64,000 bases of DNA from Sphingomonas sp. PP-CE-3A-406 (GCF_003688625.1 NZ_RCWY01000001.1:310001-374000); one strand, 5' to 3'. Positions 1-9,318 are shown, numbered from the stretch's first letter. The notes: generated by a model from the sequence alone, not told the origin. Program-made: numbers and translations.

Positions 1-1
1 C

Positions 2-478
2 AAGGGGCCGCTCGACCTGTATGCCAACGTCGCGCGCGGGCAGGAGAAGGGCCGGAACATCGTCTCGAGCCAGTATTTCTTCCAGCCCGACGAAATCGCT
101 TACATCGCCAATCACTATATCTTCACCGACCATTCGCAGCGCTGGACCGGCTCGGCGGGTGGCAGCGTGTCGATCCAGGATGGCCTCGGCAAGCTCGTCC
201 CGTCCGTGACGATGCTCTACGGCGACGGCCTGCGCGCGGACGACCCTGCGGGCATCGTGCCCAATGGCGGTAAGCTGCCGTCGTATTTCACGGCAGATTT
301 CGGCATCACGCAGAACATCGATGGGCCGGGCGTGCTGAAGGGCGTCGCGATCAGCTTCAACGTCACCAATATCGCCGACAAGACTTATCTGCTGCGCGAC
401 GGATCGGGCGTCGGGGTCGGCGCTCCGCAATATGGCGCGCGACGTGGCTTCTTCGGAGGTATTCGGAAGAGCTTCTGA
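2..478 (+). CDS. TonB-dependent receptor, C-terminal part (truncated by window edge)
   Basis: The reading frame is open from base 2 to a TGA at 476-478, so only the last 158 residues are present. The translation alternates hydrophobic and polar residues as outer-membrane beta-strands do. It holds the closing-strand pattern of TonB receptors (SFNVTNIADKTYLLRDGSG, then YGARRGFFGGIRKSF) and ends in a C-terminal Phe, the usual signal for barrel insertion. The plug domain and TonB box lie outside the window, so the substrate cannot be judged. The gene converges on the sensor kinase at 649-1995, and a strong hairpin lies between them. Family assignment is secure; substrate is unknown. Confidence 0.85.
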   Translation, partial: KGPLDLYANVARGQEKGRNIVSSQYFFQPDEIAYIANHYIFTDHSQRWTGSAGGSVSIQDGLGKLVPSVTMLYGDGLRADDPAGIVPNGGKLPSYFTADFGITQNIDGPGVLKGVAISFNVTNIADKTYLLRDGSGVGVGAPQYGARRGFFGGIRKSF

Positions 479-527
479 GACCGGCGGCGATACGGTTCCA
501 TCGTGGACTGTGTCGCCGCTTGGCGGT

Positions 528-560
528 CGACGGCCGGGGTTCGACGAATCCCGGTCGTCG
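528..560. terminator. Hairpin between convergent genes, probable bidirectional terminator
   Basis: CGACGGCCGGG (528-538) pairs with CCCGGTCGTCG (550-560), giving an 11-bp stem with one G-T wobble and an 11-base loop. It lies in the 170-bp gap where the TonB receptor (plus) and the sensor kinase (minus) converge. No T-run follows on either strand, so canonical intrinsic termination is not shown; the position is the main argument. Confidence 0.4.
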
Positions 561-648
561 GTAGCGACCATCACCGCAGGGAAACTATCGACGTCGCACG
601 TCATGAACTGGCGACGGCGATACGATCGACACCGGCAGCGCTGACCGG

Positions 649-1995
649 TCAGGCGTCGGCATCTTTCGGCAAGCCCGGTCGATCGAAAATCATCGCGAAA
701 CTCAGCCCTTTGCCACAGTGTCCAGGCGAAATTTCGAAGACACCGCGGTGCGCGCGCGCGACCCTATCGACGATCGAAAGGCCGATGCCCGAGCCTTCCG
801 CGCGAACGCCATCCGCGCGCCAGAATCGGTCCTTCAACCGCGCGAGATGCTCGGGCGGCACGCCGTCGCCGTCATCCGACACGCGCAGGCACCGATCCGG
901 TCCGACACGCACGGTGATGGTCGTGCCGACCGGCGTGTGGCGCGCGGCGTTGTCGACGAGGTTCTCGAGCGCAAGCGTGATCGCGCCGGGATAACCGAAC
1001 ACGCTGGCCGTATTACCCGTCCAGCGATCGTCGAGCGCGATGCTGCGGCCGGCGGCGATGATCGCGGGGGCGCGGTCGGTGACGACGGCGATGGCCAACG
1101 CGGCCAGATCGAGCGGTTCGCCGCTGTCCTCGATCGGCCGCTCGAGATCGGCCAGCGCGAGAAGCTGGCCAACGACCCGCGCCGCGCGATCGACCGAGGC
1201 GAGCATGCCGGCTCTGATCGCATCGTCGTCGATCGCATCGGCGCGCAGCCTGATGACCGCAAGCGGCGTGCGAAGTTCGTGCGCGACGTCCGCTGCGAAC
1301 GCAGTCTGCGCATTGAAGCCGTGTTCCAGGCGATCGAGCGCTTCGTTTGTCGCGGCGGCGAACGGTTCGACCTCGGACGGTAGCGTGCCGCGTGGCAACC
1401 GCGTCCCCAAGGTCCGCGGACCGATCGCGGCGGCAGTAGCCGATACTGCCGCCATGCGCCGGGTCAGGCGTCGGGTCAGCAGCGCGCCGATCAACGGCAC
1501 CAGCGCGGCGATCGGCAGCACCAGGAGCGCAAAACGTTTGAGGAAGGCGCTGACGATATCGTCGGTAATGACCTCGGGTGCCGCGCCATCCTGCGACGCT
1601 ACGATCCAGCGCCCCCCGACGACCGGCACGCTGTACGCCTCGATCGCGCCGCGGCGGAAGAAATGCGCCCCGTGGTCCATCGGTACCGCCGCGATGATCC
1701 GCGGCCGGGCGGGCCCCTTGGCCATGATCACCGCGCGATTGCGGTCGATGAGCGCGACCGCCATGCCGTCGGTCAAGGCATCGCTGCGCAAAGCGGTCGA
1801 CGCGGGCAGGGCGCTCGCGACGGTCGCGGCCTGCTGGCGGAGCAGCCGCCGCTGGTAATGGTCGGCGGTGCTGTGGAGCAGCATCGCGACACCGAGCGAC
1901 AGGGCGATCGTCGCTACCAGCGCAGTGACGATATGGAGCGCGATGAACTGGCCCAGAAGCGAGCGGGGCATTGATCGCGGCAGGCGCAGGCTCAT
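649..1995 (-). CDS. Sensor histidine kinase (QseC/PmrB-like), partner of the adjacent regulator
   Basis: A 448-residue inner-membrane kinase. A first membrane segment lies at about 18-40, a periplasmic loop at about 41-152, and a second membrane segment at about 154-172 followed by a HAMP-like linker. The dimerisation box AHELRTPLAVIRL carries the phospho-acceptor His239. The N box (ENLVDNAARHTP), G1 (DDGDGVP) and G2 (GSGIGLSIV) of the ATPase domain are all present. The ATG at 1995 is chosen because it overlaps the regulator's stop as ATGA (1992-1995), which implies translational coupling. The short sensor loop is typical of QseC/PmrB-type kinases. Its place opposite a metal-type RND operon suggests that it senses metal or envelope stress; that role is inferred. 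Confidence 0.88.
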   Translation of the reverse strand: MSLRLPRSMPRSLLGQFIALHIVTALVATIALSLGVAMLLHSTADHYQRRLLRQQAATVASALPASTALRSDALTDGMAVALIDRNRAVIMAKGPARPRIIAAVPMDHGAHFFRRGAIEAYSVPVVGGRWIVASQDGAAPEVITDDIVSAFLKRFALLVLPIAALVPLIGALLTRRLTRRMAAVSATAAAIGPRTLGTRLPRGTLPSEVEPFAAATNEALDRLEHGFNAQTAFAADVAHELRTPLAVIRLRADAIDDDAIRAGMLASVDRAARVVGQLLALADLERPIEDSGEPLDLAALAIAVVTDRAPAIIAAGRSIALDDRWTGNTASVFGYPGAITLALENLVDNAARHTPVGTTITVRVGPDRCLRVSDDGDGVPPEHLARLKDRFWRADGVRAEGSGIGLSIVDRVARAHRGVFEISPGHCGKGLSFAMIFDRPGLPKDADA

Positions 1996-2666
1996 GGCTT
2001 GGCGACGATGATGTAGCCGACGCCGCGCACCGTCTCGATCAGCGTGCCGCTCGCCGCCTCGTCGAGCTTCTTCCGCAGCCGGTGGACATAGACTTCGACC
2101 GCATTCGAGCCGAGGTCTCCGCCGAGCCCGAACAGATGATCCTCGGCGATCCGCTTGGGCACGACGTTGCCCGCGCGCCGCAGCAGCAGTTCGAGCAACT
2201 CGGTCTCGCGTACCGATAGCGCGATCGTCGCACCTTCGACATGCGCGACGCGGATTTCGAGATCGAACGTCAGCCGTCCGCACGTCAGCGACCGGCCGAG
2301 ATACCCACCCTGGCGGCGCAGCACTGCGAGCAGACGGGCGTGCAATTCGTCGACGTCGAACGGCTTGACCAGATAGTCGTCGGCGCCCTCGTTCAACCCG
2401 CGGATCCGTGCGTCGATGGTGCCGCGTGCAGTCAGGATCAGCACCGGGCGGGTATCGCCCCGCGCGCGCATCCGGTGGAGTAGCGCCAGCCCATCCTCGT
2501 CCGGCAGGCCAAGGTCTAGCAGGATCGCGGCATAGTCGGCTTGCTGCAGAAAGGCGTCGGCTTCGTCGGCGCTGCGGGCCAGATCGACCGACAGGCCGCG
2601 CGGACACAATGCGGCCGAGAGGGCGTCGGCGAGCGCGCGGTCGTCCTCGATCAGCAATATCCGCAT
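1992..2666 (-). CDS. OmpR/PhoB-family response regulator
   Basis: A 224-residue two-domain regulator. The receiver domain (about 1-115) shows the acidic pocket EDD at 7-9, phospho-acceptor Asp51 (LLDLGLPDEDG), Thr79 and Lys101 (VKPF). A winged-helix DNA-binding domain (about 125-220) ends with the family pattern VYVHRLRKKLDE and TVRGVGYII. The ATG at 2666 begins MRILLIEDD, the canonical receiver start; the 18 extra in-frame residues upstream look non-coding. It forms an operon with the kinase (4-base overlap) and is divergent from the efflux operon across 116 bp that contain a tandem GTAAGC repeat. It probably controls that operon; the target is inferred from position. Confidence 0.9.
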   Translation of the reverse strand: MRILLIEDDRALADALSAALCPRGLSVDLARSADEADAFLQQADYAAILLDLGLPDEDGLALLHRMRARGDTRPVLILTARGTIDARIRGLNEGADDYLVKPFDVDELHARLLAVLRRQGGYLGRSLTCGRLTFDLEIRVAHVEGATIALSVRETELLELLLRRAGNVVPKRIAEDHLFGLGGDLGSNAVEVYVHRLRKKLDEAASGTLIETVRGVGYIIVAKP

Positions 2667-2722
2667 CGATCTCCCCCTGTCCGGTGCCCATGTCGCGCCT
2701 GTTTCGGTGCAGTGCAGCATCC

Positions 2723-2739
2723 GTAAGCGCGCTGTAAGC
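2723..2739 (+). promoter_or_regulatory. Tandem direct repeat, candidate response-regulator box
   Basis: GTAAGC occurs at 2723-2728 and again at 2734-2739, an 11-bp period. This is the head-to-tail, one-helical-turn arrangement that OmpR/PhoB-family dimers bind. It lies between the divergent regulator and the RND operon, 43 bp upstream of the adaptor ATG. Binding is inferred from geometry alone. Confidence 0.45.
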
Positions 2740-2782
2740 CAGCGACGCTACCGGCTCCAGTCTAATCCCCAAGGGGCTGATT

Positions 2783-4045
2783 ATGCACGCATCGACGACA
2801 CCCGAAACGCTCCCCCCGACACGCTCGCTGTCCCGCTCCGCGCAGATGCGCTGGCTCGGTATCGCGGCCGGCGTGATCGTCGGGCTGGTGTTGATCGTCG
2901 TGCTGATCGGCAAGCTCACGCATCACGAGCCCGCGCCTGCGCCCGTGTCGCCTGCCGGCACGTTCCGGCCGACCAAGGACCAGATGGCCGGGCTGACGAC
3001 GATGCGCGTCGGCTATGGTGCGTCCGATGCGCGGACGTTGGCGAGCGGCGCGATCACCGTCGACGGCGACCGCAGCACCCCGGTGCTGATGCCCTATTCC
3101 GGGCAGGTCGTGCGCGTGCTCATGGATGCGGGGCAGCGCGTGACGCAAGGCCAGCCGCTGATGCTGGTGAAGACGAGCGATTTCGTCGATGCACGTAGCG
3201 GGTTGTTCGCGGCGCGTGCCGCTGCACAGAACGCGCAGGCGCAGCTTGCCACCGCGGAGCGGACCGCCGACCGCCAGCGGCAGATCTACGAGACGGCGGG
3301 CGGCGCACTGAAGGACTATCAGCAGGCGAAGACCGATCTCGCCGCCGCGCAGGCGACCGCACGCACGGCCGCCGCGTCGCTCGGTGCCGCTCGCGACAAG
3401 CTGTCGATCCTCGGCAAGTCGCAGGGCGAGATCGCGCGGCTGGAGAATGTCGGCGAAGTCTCAGGCATCCACGACGTTACGACGCTGCATGCACCGATCT
3501 CCGGTCTGATCGCGTCGCGCGACGTATCGGCGGGGCAGTATCTGTCGCAGGGCGGCGACAAGCCGGTGATGACGATCACCGATCCGTCGCGCGTCTGGCT
3601 GATCGCGCAGCTCGCCGAGGGCGATGCGAGCGCAGTGCATCTCGGCGACAGCGTTACGGTGACGACGCCCGCGCTGCCGGGGCGCAGCTTCCACGCGACG
3701 ATCGACCTGGTCGGCGCCGCGCTCGATCCGCAAAGCCACCGCCTGCCGGTGCGTGCGACCATCGCCAATCCCGATGGCGCGCTGAAACCGCAGATGTTCG
3801 CGAGCTTCTCGATCCAGCGCCCGCACAGCGGCGACGCGTTGCTGGTGCCGGCGGCGGCCGTGATCCACGAAGGCGACGATGCGCGCGTGTGGGTGGTCCG
3901 GCCCAACGGCTTGCTGGTCGCACGGAAAGTCACCGCGGGCGAGGAGCAGGACGGTAAGGTCACGATCACCGCGGGCCTAAAGTCCGGTGAGCGGATCGTC
4001 ACCGCGGGCGCGCTGTTCGTCAACGAAGCCGGTCTCGGCGAATGA
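2783..4045 (+). CDS. RND efflux periplasmic adaptor (CusB/CzcB-type membrane fusion protein)
   Basis: A 420-residue adaptor that would bridge the inner-membrane pump and the outer-membrane channel. A single N-terminal membrane anchor lies at about 29-47 (IAAGVIVGLVLIVVLIGKL). It is followed by the barrel-sandwich/lipoyl half (VLMPYSGQVVRVLMDAGQRVTQGQPL), an Ala/Gln-rich helical hairpin (about 135-200), the second lipoyl half (LHAPISGLIASRDVSAGQYL), a beta-barrel, and a C-terminal domain with VPAAAVIHEGDDARVWVV. The start has AAGGGG just upstream. The stop overlaps the pump start as ATGA. It shows no His- or Met-rich N-terminal metal site, so the metal is open. It is the first gene of a three-gene operon. 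Confidence 0.9.
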   Translation: MHASTTPETLPPTRSLSRSAQMRWLGIAAGVIVGLVLIVVLIGKLTHHEPAPAPVSPAGTFRPTKDQMAGLTTMRVGYGASDARTLASGAITVDGDRSTPVLMPYSGQVVRVLMDAGQRVTQGQPLMLVKTSDFVDARSGLFAARAAAQNAQAQLATAERTADRQRQIYETAGGALKDYQQAKTDLAAAQATARTAAASLGAARDKLSILGKSQGEIARLENVGEVSGIHDVTTLHAPISGLIASRDVSAGQYLSQGGDKPVMTITDPSRVWLIAQLAEGDASAVHLGDSVTVTTPALPGRSFHATIDLVGAALDPQSHRLPVRATIANPDGALKPQMFASFSIQRPHSGDALLVPAAAVIHEGDDARVWVVRPNGLLVARKVTAGEEQDGKVTITAGLKSGERIVTAGALFVNEAGLGE

Positions 4046-7000
4046 ACCGGATCGTCGAATTCGCGCTGCGCCAGCGGCTGCTGATCGTCGGCATCTTCGT
4101 CGCCATGCTGGTGGCGGGAGGCGTCGGCTTCTACAACCTCAACATCGAGGCGTATCCCGATCCGGTCCCGCCGATGGTCGAGATCATCACCCAGACCCAA
4201 GGCCTGTCGGCCGAGGAGATGGAGCGCAACGTCACCATCCCGATCGAGGTCGGCATGGCGGGCATCCCGCATCTGACCGCGATCCGCGCGATCTCGCTGT
4301 TCGGGCTGTCGGACATCAAGATCCAGTTCAGCTACGACCTGACCAACGATCAGGCCAAGCAACAGGTCATCAACCGCCTGTCGCAGCTCCCCCCACTCCA
4401 GGGTGGCGCACAGCCAACTTTGTCCCCGACGAGCCCGGTCGGCGAGATCTTCCGCTACAAGATCACCGCGCCGAAGGGCTATTCGGTGATGGACCTCAAG
4501 ACGTTGCAGGACTGGGTCCTCCAGCGCCGGTTCAAGCGGATTCCGGGCGTGATCGACGTCACCGGCTGGGGCGGCAAGCTGCGCACCTACGACGTGGTGA
4601 TCGACAATGATCGCCTCGCCGCGCACAATGTGACGGTATCCCAGGTACTGGCCGCGCTCGCCAAGAGCGACGGCAATGTCGGCGGCCAGACGATCAACTT
4701 CGGTGCGCAGGCGGCGATCGTCCGCGGCATCGGCCTGATCCAGTCGGTCGGCGGCATCGAGAACGTGCTCGTCGGCACCGGCGGCGGCCAGCCGGTGTTG
4801 CTCAAGGACGTCGCGCACGTCCGCATCGGCAACGCACCGCGGCTCGGCATCGCCGGCTACAACGACCAGGACGACATCGTCCAGGGCATCGTCCTGATGC
4901 AGCGCGGCGCGCAGTCGATGCCGACGATCCTCGCCGTGCAGAAGGAAGTGTCCGACATCAACGCGTCGGGGATCCTGCCGCCGGGCGTCCATCTGGACCG
5001 GATCTACGATCGCTCCGATCTGATCCACCTGACGATCCACACCGTGCTGGAAAACATGGTGGTCGGGATACTGCTGATCTTCGCGCTCCAGTGGATATTC
5101 CTGGGCAATCTGCGCAGCGCGATCATCGTCTCGGCGACGATCCCGTTCGCGCTCGCCTTCGCGATCCTGATCCTCGTGTTGCAGGGGGAAAGCGCGAACC
5201 TGCTGTCGGTCGGCGCGCTCGATTTCGGGCTCGTGGTCGATGCCTGCGTGATCATGGTCGAGAACATCTTCCGCCACATGGTCGAGCGGTCCGCGCATGT
5301 CGAAAGCGGGAAGGGGCATTACACACTCGCCAACCGCTTCTCGGCGGTGCTGGGCGCCAGTTCCGAGGTCAGCCGCGGAATCTTCTTCGCCGCCGCGATC
5401 ATCATCGCGAGCTTCCTGCCGCTGTTCACGCTGACTGGCGTCGAGGGCCATATCTTCGGGCCGATGGCGAAGACCTATGCCTATGCGATCACCGGCGGCC
5501 TGATCGCGACCTTCACGGTCGCGCCGGTGCTGGCGACGATGCTGCTGCCCGACAAATTGTCGGAGGTCGAGACGTGGATCGTCGGCAAGCTGCGCCGCGT
5601 CTACGAGCCGGCGGCGGCGTTCGCGCTGGGCAACCGGGTCGTCGCGATCGGTGGCGCGCTGCTGCTGATGGCGGTCGCTCTGGTCGGCGTGCGCTCACTC
5701 GGGATCGAGTTCCTGCCGCATCTCGAAGAGGGCAACATGTATATCCGCGCGACGCTGCCCGCGTCGGTCAGCCTCGAGGCGGGGCAGCCGGTGGTCAACG
5801 GCGTCCGCCGCATCCTGACGCAATATCCCGAGGTGCAGGCAGTCCTGTCCGCGCATGGCCGCCCCGACGACGGGACCGACTCCACCGGGTTCTTCAATGC
5901 CGAGTTCTTCGTGCCACTGAAGCCGTTCGACACATGGCCGAGCGGCGTCACCAAGGAAACGCTGACCGAGGAACTGTCGAAGCGGCTTAGCGCCAAATAT
6001 CCGGGCGTCGACTTCTCGTTCTCGCAGATCATCGAGGATAACGTCGAGGAGGCAGCCTCGGGCGTGAAGGGCGCGAACTCGATCAAGCTGTTCGGCCCCG
6101 ACCTGACCACGCTCGAGAAATATGCCAACCAGATCAAGGCGCAGATGGGCAAGGTCCGCGGAATCGAGGACCTTGGCGTGTTCCAGTCGCTCGGCCAGCC
6201 GACGGTGCGGATCGACGTCGATCGCGCGCGTGCCTCACGCTACGGCCTGACCCCCGACGACATCAACGCGACCGTCGCCGCGGCGATCGGCGGGCAGTCG
6301 AACGTCGACCTGTACGAGAAGGGCACCGATCGCCACTTCCCGATCGTCGTCCGCCTGAAACCCGAGCAGCGCGACACGATCGACGCGATCCGCCGGATCA
6401 CCATCGGCGCGCCGTCGCCCGATGGCGCGGGCACGATCCAGGTGCCGCTGTCCGAGGTCGCCGACGTCAAGCTGACGACCGGTGCCTCGTTCATCTACCG
6501 CGAGCATCAGGAGCGCTACATACCGATCAAGTTCTCGGTCCGCGGCCGTGATCTCGGCGGGGCGGTCGACGAGGCGCATGCGCGGATCGGCCAGACCGTG
6601 CACCTGCCGTCGGGCTATCACCTCGAATGGGCGGGCGAGCTCGACAACCTCAACAACGCGGTCGCGCGCTTGGAAGTGGTGGTGCCGATCAGCCTGCTGG
6701 TGATCCTGCTGCTGCTCTATGCGAACTTCGGCTCGATCCGCGACAGTCTGCTGGCGTTCTCGGCGATCCCGATGGCGATCATCGGCGGCGTGCTCGCACT
6801 CGCGCTGACCGGGACCGCGTTCAGCATCTCGTCGGCGATCGGGTTCGTCGCGCTGTTCGGGATCGCGGTGATGGACGGGATCCTGGTGGTCACGACCTAT
6901 AATCATGCGGTCGACGAGGGGTTCGCGCGCGAGAATGCGCTCGCGACCACGGTTCGCCACAGCCTTCGCCCTGTCGTGATGACGTGCCTGGTGGCGGCGA

Positions 7001-7230
7001 TCGGCCTGCTCCCCGCCGCGCTGTCGAGCGGGATCGGCAGCCAGGTACAGAAGCCGCTCGCGCTGGTCGTGGTCGGGGGCATGACGCTCGCGCCGATCCT
7101 GATCCTGCTGGTGCTGCCGGTGCTGATCGCCCGCTTCTCGAAGCGCGTGCCGCCGGAGGATCGCGGTGCGCACGGGCGCGACGTCGGGCACCATCCCAAT
7201 ACTGACGGCCATACGGAGGCCAGGGCATGA
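4042..7230 (+). CDS. Heavy-metal-type RND efflux pump (CzcA/CusA family)
   Basis: A 1062-residue proton-driven pump with the twelve-helix, two-repeat RND layout and the usual family length. The fourth transmembrane helix carries DFGLVVDACVIMVEN, which places Asp394, Asp400 and Glu407 at the spacing of the CzcA proton-relay residues Asp402/Asp408/Glu415. That signature separates heavy-metal exporters (HME-RND) from multidrug RND pumps. The family usually has DGA where this protein has DAC, a small deviation. The start overlaps the adaptor stop and the stop overlaps the outer-membrane factor start, both as ATGA. Export of a divalent or monovalent metal is likely; which metal cannot be read from the sequence. 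Confidence 0.9.
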   Translation: MNRIVEFALRQRLLIVGIFVAMLVAGGVGFYNLNIEAYPDPVPPMVEIITQTQGLSAEEMERNVTIPIEVGMAGIPHLTAIRAISLFGLSDIKIQFSYDLTNDQAKQQVINRLSQLPPLQGGAQPTLSPTSPVGEIFRYKITAPKGYSVMDLKTLQDWVLQRRFKRIPGVIDVTGWGGKLRTYDVVIDNDRLAAHNVTVSQVLAALAKSDGNVGGQTINFGAQAAIVRGIGLIQSVGGIENVLVGTGGGQPVLLKDVAHVRIGNAPRLGIAGYNDQDDIVQGIVLMQRGAQSMPTILAVQKEVSDINASGILPPGVHLDRIYDRSDLIHLTIHTVLENMVVGILLIFALQWIFLGNLRSAIIVSATIPFALAFAILILVLQGESANLLSVGALDFGLVVDACVIMVENIFRHMVERSAHVESGKGHYTLANRFSAVLGASSEVSRGIFFAAAIIIASFLPLFTLTGVEGHIFGPMAKTYAYAITGGLIATFTVAPVLATMLLPDKLSEVETWIVGKLRRVYEPAAAFALGNRVVAIGGALLLMAVALVGVRSLGIEFLPHLEEGNMYIRATLPASVSLEAGQPVVNGVRRILTQYPEVQAVLSAHGRPDDGTDSTGFFNAEFFVPLKPFDTWPSGVTKETLTEELSKRLSAKYPGVDFSFSQIIEDNVEEAASGVKGANSIKLFGPDLTTLEKYANQIKAQMGKVRGIEDLGVFQSLGQPTVRIDVDRARASRYGLTPDDINATVAAAIGGQSNVDLYEKGTDRHFPIVVRLKPEQRDTIDAIRRITIGAPSPDGAGTIQVPLSEVADVKLTTGASFIYREHQERYIPIKFSVRGRDLGGAVDEAHARIGQTVHLPSGYHLEWAGELDNLNNAVARLEVVVPISLLVILLLLYANFGSIRDSLLAFSAIPMAIIGGVLALALTGTAFSISSAIGFVALFGIAVMDGILVVTTYNHAVDEGFARENALATTVRHSLRPVVMTCLVAAIGLLPAALSSGIGSQVQKPLALVVVGGMTLAPILILLVLPVLIARFSKRVPPEDRGAHGRDVGHHPNTDGHTEARA

Positions 7231-8648
7231 AGCGTCTCGCCATTCTCCTGCTTGCGGGCGTCACCAGCGCTTGCACGATGGGCCCGCGCAATCTCGACGC
7301 GCATGCCAGCCTGCCGCCGACTCCCGCCACACAGACCTTCGCACCGTCAAGCGGCGCGACGCAGGCTACTACGCTCGCGGCAGTGCCGGCGGAGTGGTGG
7401 CGGACCTTCGGCAGCGCGCAGCTCGACACGCTGGTGAGCGAGGCGCAGGCGCATGCGACCGATATCGCCGTGGCCGAGGCGACGCTGCGCCAGTACCGCG
7501 AGCAGGGCTCCGCCACGGCGGGCTCGGCGCTGCCGCAGGCCGACGTGAACTATCAGGCGGAGCGGACGCGGATTTCGAACGCGCTGTCGCCCGCGGTCGC
7601 GGACCAGAACCAGCAGCTCTACACGCTGCACACCGCGCAGGTGACGGTGAGCTATGCGCCCGACCTGTTCGGCGGCACCCGCTCGAAGATCCGCTCCGCG
7701 CGCGCCGCGACCGAGACGCAGCGCCAGCGGCTCGCGGCGGCGAAAACGACGGTCATCGCCAATCTGGTCGAGGCGGTGATCCAGCGCGCCTCGCTCGCCG
7801 ATCAGATCGTCGCGGCGCAGACCGGCATCGCGGTCAATCGCGACATCCTGCAGACGTTGATCAAGCGCCAGCAACTCGGCGCAGTCGGTGCCGCCGACGT
7901 CTCGACGCAGCAGGCCGCACTGGCGACTGCTGAGGGTGCGCTGCCACCGCTCGTCCGCGCCGAAGCGCATCAGCGCGTCGTGATTGGCACGTTGATCGGG
8001 CGATCGGCAGGATCGGACCTGCCGCCGTTGCCGACGCTTGCCTCGCTGACCTTGCCGCGCGACCTGCCGCTGGTCGTACCGTCCGATCTGGTCTCGCGTC
8101 GGCCCGACGTGCTGGCGGCACGCGCGCAGCTCGAAGGGGCAGGGGCCGACGTCGGCACCGCGATTGCCGCGCGCCTGCCCGCGATCTCGCTCAGCGGATC
8201 GGCGGGCGGGACATCGGAACGGTTCGGCGACATGTTCAAGAGCGGCAACCCGTTCTGGACGCTGATCGGCGGGATTACGCAGCCGATCTTTCATGCGGGC
8301 GCGCTTCGTCATCAACAGCGTGCTGCCGAAGCGGCGCTGGAGGGGGCGAAGGCGCAGTATCGGGCGGCAGTGCTCGATGCGTTCGGCGACGTGTCCGATG
8401 CGCTGACCGGACTGCGGACCGATGCCGATGCGCTCGACTCCGCGACGCGCGCGACCGATGCGTCGGGTCGTGCGCTCGGTTTCGTGCGGCGTCAGCTGGC
8501 GCTCGGCGACGTCGGTACGCCCGCCTTGCTCAACGCGACCGCGACCGACGCGCAGGCGCGATCGCAGGCGGTGCAGGCACGTGCGGCGCGGCTCTCCGAT
8601 ACGGTGGCGTTGTTTCAGGCTGCAGGCGGCGGCGTAGTCGGCGGATGA
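7227..8648 (+). CDS. Outer-membrane efflux channel, NodT/TolC-type lipoprotein
   Basis: A 473-residue trimeric channel component. The N-terminus MKRLAILLLAGVTSAC looks like a lipoprotein signal with Cys16 as lipidation site, although the -3 position is Thr rather than the usual Leu/Val. Two outer-membrane-efflux repeats follow, with the typical long Ala/Gln-rich helices and conserved stretches such as VPSDLVSRRPDVLAARAQLE and SLSGSAG. The start overlaps the pump stop as ATGA. With the adaptor and pump it completes a tripartite export machine. The gene ends 13 bp before the convergent retropepsin-like gene, leaving no room for a separate terminator. Confidence 0.88.
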   Translation: MKRLAILLLAGVTSACTMGPRNLDAHASLPPTPATQTFAPSSGATQATTLAAVPAEWWRTFGSAQLDTLVSEAQAHATDIAVAEATLRQYREQGSATAGSALPQADVNYQAERTRISNALSPAVADQNQQLYTLHTAQVTVSYAPDLFGGTRSKIRSARAATETQRQRLAAAKTTVIANLVEAVIQRASLADQIVAAQTGIAVNRDILQTLIKRQQLGAVGAADVSTQQAALATAEGALPPLVRAEAHQRVVIGTLIGRSAGSDLPPLPTLASLTLPRDLPLVVPSDLVSRRPDVLAARAQLEGAGADVGTAIAARLPAISLSGSAGGTSERFGDMFKSGNPFWTLIGGITQPIFHAGALRHQQRAAEAALEGAKAQYRAAVLDAFGDVSDALTGLRTDADALDSATRATDASGRALGFVRRQLALGDVGTPALLNATATDAQARSQAVQARAARLSDTVALFQAAGGGVVGG

Positions 8649-8661
8649 CCGGCCGTCTTCG

Positions 8662-9318
8662 TCAGCCTCCCGGCTTTTCGATCCAGATCGTGGCGTGCGG
8701 CAGGTCGAGGACGATCCGCTTGCCGGCAAACGCATCCCAGCCGATCCAGCGCCCGCCTCGACCATCGTCATGGACGGGAAGCGTCAGCGCGCCGTACGTC
8801 ACGGTACGAACGACGGTCGCCGGTTGGCGCGCCGCGTCCGCATGGAACGGGATCGGGCTATCACCCCATGCCGCGCTGTAGCCGTCGGTCGTGAGCGTCA
8901 GGCGGAGTGGAACGGAGCGGCTGCCCAGCGACGCCATATCCGTCTTGCCGACTGTCGCGATCCGACCGCTTGCGAAATCGAGCCGCAGCATTTCGTGCGT
9001 CAAGACATCGCGGCCGACGTCCAGCATTGCGCCATCCGGTGCGACCGCGCCGAACTTCGCCTGCGAGATCGGCCGATACGTCGAGCGCAGCTTGACGTCG
9101 ATGGCCGGGCGCAGCGGGAGCGCATCGGTCGTCGCGGTTCGCGCGGCGTGATCGGGCATATGCGGTAGCCGCTTGGCGAGCGGCTCGGCGATCGTGGTCG
9201 TCTCGGCATCGGGATCGACGACGGCCTTCACGCCGATCGTCCGGACCATCGCGGCGACGTGAAGACCCGATTGCGTGACCACGATCTGGTCGGATTGCAG
9301 AGTATGCCAGACGGGCAT
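8662..9318 (-). CDS. Retropepsin-like protein with degenerate active sites
   Basis: About 218 residues. Two repeats resemble clan AA (retropepsin/TIGR02281-like) aspartyl proteases. The first has VVDPDAETTTIA where active members have a D-T/S-G-A-x-T-T pattern, then GRDVLTHEMLRLDFASGRI, which matches the flap-distal strand of the family. In the second repeat no D-T/S-G is visible. A proteolytically inactive relative is therefore likely. The ATG at 9318 is preferred because GAGG stands 9 bases upstream; an in-frame ATG at 9327 and longer forms exist. No signal peptide is visible. It is downstream of, and probably independent from, the TonB receptor at 9549-11936. Function unknown. Confidence 0.55.
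   Translation of the reverse strand: MPVWHTLQSDQIVVTQSGLHVAAMVRTIGVKAVVDPDAETTTIAEPLAKRLPHMPDHAARTATTDALPLRPAIDVKLRSTYRPISQAKFGAVAPDGAMLDVGRDVLTHEMLRLDFASGRIATVGKTDMASLGSRSVPLRLTLTTDGYSAAWGDSPIPFHADAARQPATVVRTVTYGALTLPVHDDGRGGRWIGWDAFAGKRIVLDLPHATIWIEKPGG

Noticed and set aside
531..560. GGGGTTCGACGAATCCC looked like the T-arm of a tRNA
   Set aside because: The loop is too long and there is no acceptor, D or anticodon arm at the right distance; it is the top of the hairpin at 528-560.
1996..2919. Upstream in-frame extension of the sensor kinase, giving a 756-codon frame
   Set aside because: The extra codons are an out-of-frame reading of the response regulator; the ATG at 1995 starts the membrane segment and overlaps the regulator stop.
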